A stretch of 62,000 nt of DNA, taken from positions 136,350 to 198,349 of the forward strand of contig NW_019775542.1 of NCBI RefSeq assembly GCF_001039355.2. Direction: 5' to 3'. Below, piece after piece: positions 54,101-62,000 of this stretch. Origin of the DNA: Lingula anatina (lineage: Eukaryota > Brachiopoda > Lingulata > Lingulida > Lingulidae). Position numbers and translations under genes: made by a program. Every line of letters begins with the position of its first letter. Positions within the stretch are counted from its first letter, which is position 1. The notes beneath the pieces are model-generated. The model saw only the letters and a list, made by a program, of their open reading frames with translations. It had not been told where the DNA came from and did no database searches.

Positions 54101-55408
54101 AATTAAACACAAATTTTATTTTTTTGTTGCAAACTGAAAATCTCCAAGGTGATTATAAAGGGGAAATCATAGCATAACATAAAAATAACAGTTTATATTT
54201 TACTCGCATTCAATTTGTACAATCTTTTTAATAAATAAATACCTTGTATCTATAGCTGCTGAGGATGATATGAAGAAGCAAAATACTGAAAATGGAGGCA
54301 GTGTGAGAGAGGTAAGTCTTAATTTCATTTCCTGTCAAGTTGTCTTGACCTAACCATGTCTGAACCATCCTAGCAGGCAATCTGATATAGATAAGCTCAA
54401 AGTGGGACGGGATTTGCATTGCTTTAAGTGAAACATCAGAATGATTAGATTTGCTGCCTACAGTTATGTTATCTTAATCAGGCAGCATACAGCTTATTTA
54501 TTTAAGACATACATGTACCGTGATATTTACCTGTAAATATTGCAAACTCATACGATTCTTTTTTATTCTTCTTATCATGGAATGTTTCCTTCATTGTTTT
54601 CTTTTTTCCCTAAAAGCCATTAGGGTCATGGGCTGCAGAGGGTGGGGCTGCTGCACCAGTGCCCTCTACCTGTCAATGCCATAGTGCTCAGAGTAAGTTT
54701 TCATTCATGTGCTATTCCTAAGATTAATTTTCACTTCTGACAATAGAAACAATTAGGATTATATTCAGAAGATATTTTTATATGTCAGTACCAATAACAT
54801 ATGTTCCCAGTAGTGTTGATTTTACTTTAAAAATATAGAAAACTAAATTTAAACAAATTGTAAATGGAGTTGCCATTATTATCAGTGTATATGAAAACCT
54901 GTCAGTTTAATCAACTTTGCTTTCAGATGTTATTCCTGAAAAAGATTTTTATGTAGGAAGCCAAAGCCAGTTATCCAACTTAAACAGTGGCACATTTACC
55001 ACCAAGACTAACATAGTAGATAACAACATGGATCTGTCAAGTGATGATTCCACTTCATTGTTGAAAATGTCTTCTTGTGAGAAGTCAAAAGTGGAACAAT
55101 ATGACCAGCTGGAGGTAGCTGATTTGCCATTGGACTTACTCCACGAGTTAGAACAGTACTTGGATCCAGAGAAGCCCCTCATTAAAGACTGGCGCCATCT
55201 GGCGAGCATCCACAAAGTGAAGAATAGGCAGATTCAGTATATTCGTTCTAATTTTCGTATTCCCAGTCCCACATCCCAGTTGTGGCAGCTTCCAGAATTT
55301 AATGGCTATACAGTTCTGCAGCTTAAACAGGATTTAAGGAAAATACAGAGGCTGGACTGCTTGGCTAAACTTGAGGATTACATTGAAAATCACATGGAGT
55401 TGCACTAA
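51101..55408 (+). CDS. Death-domain protein, 735 aa, 8 exons, MyD88/IRAK-like C-terminus
   Basis: Exons: 51101-51116, 51576-51657, 51884-53151, 53344-53439, 53685-53816, 54256-54311, 54617-54692, 54927-55408; all borders and phases agree and total 736 codons. Residues about 640-730 form a death domain: VADLPLDLLHELEQYL, then DWRHLASIHKVKNRQIQYI, SPTSQLWQLPEF, TVLQLKQDLRKIQRLDCLAK. The pattern (DW..LA, PT..L..W, TV..L...L..I.R.D) is closest to MyD88, IRAK and Pelle death domains in my memory. The remaining 640 residues are Ser/Gln/Asn-rich, probably disordered, with no TIR, kinase or membrane segment. Exon 3 has an exact in-frame 26-residue duplication. A kappaB and CRE site precede the start. 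An adaptor role in Toll/IL-1-like signalling is plausible but unproven; other death-domain families are possible. Confidence 0.85.
52113..52266 (+). repeat. Exact 78-bp in-frame tandem duplication in the death-domain CDS
   Basis: 52113-52190 is repeated at 52191-52266 without a base change. It encodes 26 residues beginning RQKGPDSHIFCSHDKTNTRD, present twice. No N is at the junction, unlike the other two local duplications. Identity implies a very recent event or a sequence collapse/expansion error. Confidence 0.9.
53711..54099 (+). repeat. 194-bp duplicated block containing part of exon 5
   Basis: 53711-53904 and 53906-54099 match except for two substitutions in the exon portion, and one N (53905) separates them. 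The second copy lacks the exon acceptor and the first residues but keeps the donor, so it could not be spliced as a normal exon. Two alleles placed side by side at a contig join is the simplest reading. Confidence 0.85.
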
Positions 55409-57006
55409 AACTTTGCAAAACTGTCTGTTGAATTCTTGGAATTCACCGTAGGATGAGAGATTTTTGCTCATAAATACTATCTTAATGAGTTATTATTATT
55501 ATTATTATTATTATAACTTAAAGCCATTATTAGTTAAAATCAACTAAGATGCATTTACTTTGAAGCTATAGTGACTGTCAAGTGAATATCTCCATTGTGG
55601 ACATAGCAAAATATTTTTCTTTGTCATTTACAATTTTTTTGTGTATTTATTTACACTGTGTTTGACTTCTAAAAACATTATGTACCTATGATGAGCAAAG
55701 AAACAAAGATATTTAATGTTATTTTAAGATCATGATTTCACAATGCATTGTAATACATAGTGTTAAAATTGTATTGTTAAAATTGAATGTATATAATAAT
55801 ACTGCTTAGCATGCAATACCAAGTCTGCTTTTAAGATTATAATATTTAATATTTGAAAGCTGCCTTGTACAAAAGTATTAAAAAATAAAACTGCTGAAGT
55901 CAAATAAATATTGGTTTTATAGTATGGTCTTCCGGTTGATATATTCCTCACCTGGATGTGTTGTCCACAATGTAACACAAAATGCCCTTGTTATGGCATG
56001 TAATAGGATGTTGTTTAAGATGTGACAAATTGGCACTAGTCTTCTCATATCAATCCTCTGGGATGAAAAGTATTTACTGAAATGAGCGATTTATTGAAGT
56101 GGCATGGATACCCTTCAACGCTTATAAACCACTCGCACTAGTTAATTTTACCACTCAAGTGACACTAACACAATTTAGTTACTCAAAGTTTTAAAACTGT
56201 CCCTTCTTCAAATTTCTGGACCTTTTTTAAATCCCTCCAATTTGTCTGTCAAAGTCTGATATGGTATGGTGCATTACTGTTGCACATGCCAAAATACAAT
56301 TATTCAAATCAGTTGCCCAAAAGGTTATATATTGCACAGTAAGCAGAAAATCTGTTATAATAGTTTCAGGATATATGAAACCTTGCCCTTTGGTACATAT
56401 TTAAGTGATGCTATTTAAAACTATATTTGGGACATTTGATAGGGCTTTGTGGTGAATGTTTTAATTCATCTTAAGAATGCAAACTTTCACCAAAGAAGTT
56501 CACATGGTTCAAAACCTTGTTTTAAATGAATTTTCCAATTAACTAATGAAGTTATAAATTTTATGATGTAAAGTTTTTAAATGGTTTACAGTAAGTTCAC
56601 TTTATTTTCAAACTAATGGAAGAAAAGGTTTGTCTCAAGTCATTTATTAACACTCTTACCTTCACACCTCTAACAAGAGTACTTTTAACAAGTTAAAACA
56701 TCTGTTTATCATGACAGAAATTCTAATAATTTCTGTCATCATTAATTTATTATACCTGAATACTTATCAGACAATAAACTGGCATAACAATTTAAAACAT
56801 CAATATTAAAAGATTTATAGCAAAGATTATACTTCAATTTTGAAAGGCGCAATTTCTGCTTATAAAATAACGAAATAACTTCAGAATTTAGTTTGGCTTT
56901 TTTTGCCATGCACCTAACAAAGTTAAATAAAATGTCAACTCCTAGTGAAAAACAAAGATTTCAGACTGTGCATGTGCTTCTGACCATTTCAATCCTGAAT
57001 AAGCAG
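55409..57006. other. Convergent 3' ends of the death-domain and actin genes
   Basis: Plus-strand AATAAA signals at 55884-55889 and 55903-55908 probably end the death-domain transcript. Minus-strand signals (TTTATT on plus, for example 56643-56648) may serve actin. A (TTA)n run lies at 55489-55514. No gene is seen in between. Confidence 0.55.
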
Positions 57007-61200
<4,194 letters not shown>

Positions 61201-61331
61201 TCTGCGCACATTGGCCTCTCCGGTCGTGGACCGCGGCACGTTCATTATACAAATACCCTTGACAAATACCAGAAACCACAGACTCGATCATTGCTACACA
61301 GTCTTGCGCCAAAGGAGGACACGCTTCAAAA

Positions 61332-61398
61332 ATGGCCAACAGAAGAGACGCATGGATTTGTCTATTAGCCGTGGGGATATGTTCTTGTCTTGCAGTTG
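61332..61398 (+). CDS. First coding exon (signal peptide) of a secreted or membrane protein
   Basis: ATG at 61332 opens 22 codons, MANRRDAWICLLAVGICSCL followed by AV, and ends at a GTTG|GTAAGT donor in phase 1. The pattern is a signal peptide: short basic N-region, hydrophobic core and small residues at the end. Phase-1 introns right after signal peptides are common in extracellular domain proteins. The rest lies beyond the window or in an exon not seen up to 62000, so the family is unknown. Confidence 0.6.
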
Positions 61399-62000
61399 GT
61401 AAGTAGGAAGTTATGACAAATGTATGTGATAAACTTTCGCGCCTCTCCTTTGGACTTACTCGTAATTAGAAATTAAAAGTAACTCAATCTCGCACACATG
61501 GCGTTCATAGCAACCGAGTCTGCCACAAATTTACAAAGAGCCTCTTAACGAGATAAATTTGTATTAAATCGTATATTGATTATAGCTTTGAAAATGTGCT
61601 CGTCGGTCAAATAATTTTCAATGCCTTTAGACGGCATTTAAATGTTTCAAATAATATATTGAAATTCTTTCTTTGAGGGTAGACGGAGCATTTCCTGTAT
61701 CAAAAACATAGTATATGTTTCATAAAACAACTTTAAGACCATAGTTTAATAACGAAGGGACTCGCGGTTACTTTTTCCAAGGGAGTAAATTCATTTTTAC
61801 TTGACTAAATAATTTAAGAAGAAAAACCGAATGACGATAAAAAGAATGGAAGGAACAAAAGCTGTAATGTGATTTCCAGAAGTATCGCTAACGATTTAAT
61901 GAGAGTGAGCTTGGCGCAAAGGAATCCGTGGACTTGGAACTCCCAGCATCACATAAGTTTACGCTTTGGTCGAAATAAACACTTGCGAAATGTAAAACAG
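61399..62000. other. Presumed intron 1 of the secreted-protein gene
   Basis: No second exon with a matching phase and recognisable domain is seen before the window ends. Confidence 0.4.

Overview
This window is nuclear DNA from an animal, most likely a marine invertebrate. It is AT-rich, the genes are split by GT-AG introns, and the recognisable proteins are metazoan: a KICSTOR subunit (kaptin), PNO1, the MAP-kinase phosphatase DUSP10/MKP-5, the TFIIA alpha/beta precursor with a taspase-1 type site, a cytoplasmic-type actin and a death-domain protein. I cannot name the phylum. All gene models below were built by hand from splice signals, reading phase and remembered family similarity. No search was run.

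Layout. 1-332: diverged tandem satellite. 328-560: inverted copy of part of the kaptin gene. 1750-6809 (-): KPTN, 11 exons, last exon not found. 7012-9641 (+): PNO1, complete in 7 exons, head-to-head with KPTN over 202 bp. 10437-11759 (-): intronless-CDS orphan, 440 aa. 16251-18235 (+): two-exon orphan, 401 aa, with a TATA box. 18.4-26.3 kb: gene-poor, with an assembly gap (19094-19791), palindromes and a CT/CA microsatellite. 28205-37983 (-): DUSP10, 4 exons plus an apparent alternative first exon at 34703-34817. 38.0-38.5 kb: shared DUSP10/kelch promoter with CRE, CCAAT and YY1 motifs. 39283-41932 (+): kelch-only protein, 344 aa. 44405-50036 (+): GTF2A1, 9 exons, with a 1.75 kb hAT-like transposon in intron 7. 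51101-55408 (+): an 8-exon, 735-aa death-domain protein whose promoter carries adjacent CRE and NF-kappaB sites. 57007-58946 (-): actin with two upstream CArG boxes. 61332-61398 (+): first coding exon of a secreted or membrane protein that leaves the window.

The genes do not form one pathway. DUSP10 (p38/JNK shut-off) and the death-domain gene (MyD88/IRAK-like fold, kappaB-bearing promoter) would both fit stress or innate-immune signalling, but that link is inference. The most novel items are the death-domain protein, the short DUSP10 isoform and the two orphan genes. Two local duplications next to N bases (12996-13361 and 53711-54099) look like assembly artefacts.
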